Shown piece by piece: positions 63,663 through 64,000 of a stretch of 64,000 bases of DNA. This DNA comes from Limnovirga soli (GTDB taxonomy: Bacteria; Bacteroidota; Bacteroidia; Chitinophagales; Chitinophagaceae), in contig NZ_WHPF01000007.1 in the NCBI RefSeq assembly GCF_013106755.1, positions 124,001 through 188,000 of the forward strand, read 5' to 3'. The notes under the pieces are model-generated. The model was not told the DNA's origin, did no database searches, and was given only the letters and a program-made list of their open reading frames with translations. The first letter of the stretch is position 1. Every line of letters begins with the position of its first letter. A program made the translations under genes and the position numbers.

Positions 63663-64000
63663 CTATTCATCATAGGCTATCAGGTGTAATACCCTTTCAT
63701 TGCTGGTATACAGGCGCCCATGTTTATTCAGGTATAGTATTTGTTTTTCTTCGTTCTCCATAAACTTATCCGTAAATCGTTGTATTACTACTTTTGGTAC
63801 CTGTGGGCTAGCATCAGCAGCTGTAATGCTGCGCATATAACTTTGTAACATTGTTTCGTACGATGCAGTGCATAGTGTACTGCTGCCAAATAATTCGCAG
63901 TTGATTATACGGTTTCCTGTAACTGCTACAAAGCCTGCATAGGCGCTATCGCCGTGTATCATTTGTTGTTTAAAAAAGCGCAGGCAGGCAGTATCTAAAC
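63663..64000 (-). CDS. Partial unknown gene at window edge, possibly ARPP-1/DUF6569
   Basis: The open frame runs off the right edge; at least 112 residues are visible, ending TNERVLHLIAYDE. The first in-frame ATG in the window is at 63962, but codons upstream (LDTACLRFFKQQ) continue without a stop, so the true start lies outside. The segment AGFVAVTGNRIINCELFGSSTLCTASYETMLQSYMRSI is reminiscent of the ARPP-1 (DUF6569) family, but the similarity is weak. Confidence 0.6.
   Translation of the reverse strand, partial: LDTACLRFFKQQMIHGDSAYAGFVAVTGNRIINCELFGSSTLCTASYETMLQSYMRSITAADASPQVPKVVIQRFTDKFMENEEKQILYLNKHGRLYTSNERVLHLIAYDE

Overview
The window looks like a chromosomal segment of a Bacteroidota bacterium, most probably of the Chitinophagaceae. 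It is AT-rich. Several genes are preceded by the TAnnTTTG -7 box of that phylum with a TTG about 18-20 bases upstream, and Shine-Dalgarno sequences are essentially absent. Family content fits as well: DUF5522, DUF1080, a LptC/outer-membrane-protein/CoaX cluster, an assimilatory APS reductase and a KKAAPA-repeat H1-like protein. No transposase, integrase, phage gene or CRISPR array was seen.

Layout. 1-8.7 kb holds housekeeping genes: rpmH-rnpA-yidD, a Mn-type superoxide dismutase, an aldo/keto reductase, lptC with an outer-membrane protein and coaX, a DUF2064 glycosyltransferase, an alkyltransferase-like protein, DUF5522 and trmB. 8.9-27.6 kb is the metabolic centrepiece. A Tat-exported GH109-like protein is followed by a minus-strand operon (Gfo/Idh/MocA dehydrogenase, TIM-barrel isomerase, lipoprotein cytochrome c, DUF1080 lipoprotein). 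Diverging from it is a plus-strand array: MFS transporter, TIM-barrel protein, five consecutive GMC flavoprotein dehydrogenases, one Tat lipoprotein of the gluconate 2-dehydrogenase subunit 3 family, and another TIM-barrel protein. Taken together this reads as a periplasmic sugar or glycoside 3-oxidation system. The GMC enzymes would form 3-keto glycosides and pass electrons through a [3Fe-4S] cluster to cytochrome c. DUF1080, GH109 and Gfo/Idh/TIM proteins would cleave, reduce and rearrange the keto-sugars, and the MFS protein would import products. One exportable small subunit serving five catalytic subunits is the most unusual point.

27.8-37.5 kb: epimerase, APS reductase, NarL-type response regulator, a non-coding region with twin palindromes and a likely small RNA gene, AraC regulator, H1-like protein, pyruvate dehydrogenase E2 and dnaX. 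37.9-44.9 kb: TetR, TolC, HlyD, DUF2147 and RND efflux operon. 45-64 kb: mixed genes including tadA, a paaG-paaI-paaY-like trio, obg, two paralogous small secreted proteins with a shared operator-like upstream element, AlkA, STAS, clpC, tRNA-Ser(GGA), tatD, a NodB-type deacetylase, a GH29 fucosidase and a partial gene at the right edge.

A second theme is a family of short intergenic repeats. About 29 copies of a roughly 20-base arm occur in 64 kb. They are all intergenic and fall into three main sequence versions plus one variant. Eight pairs form head-to-head inverted elements of about 120-225 bases bounded by GCCGGG-like ends. They behave like REPINs or MITEs without a visible transposase.
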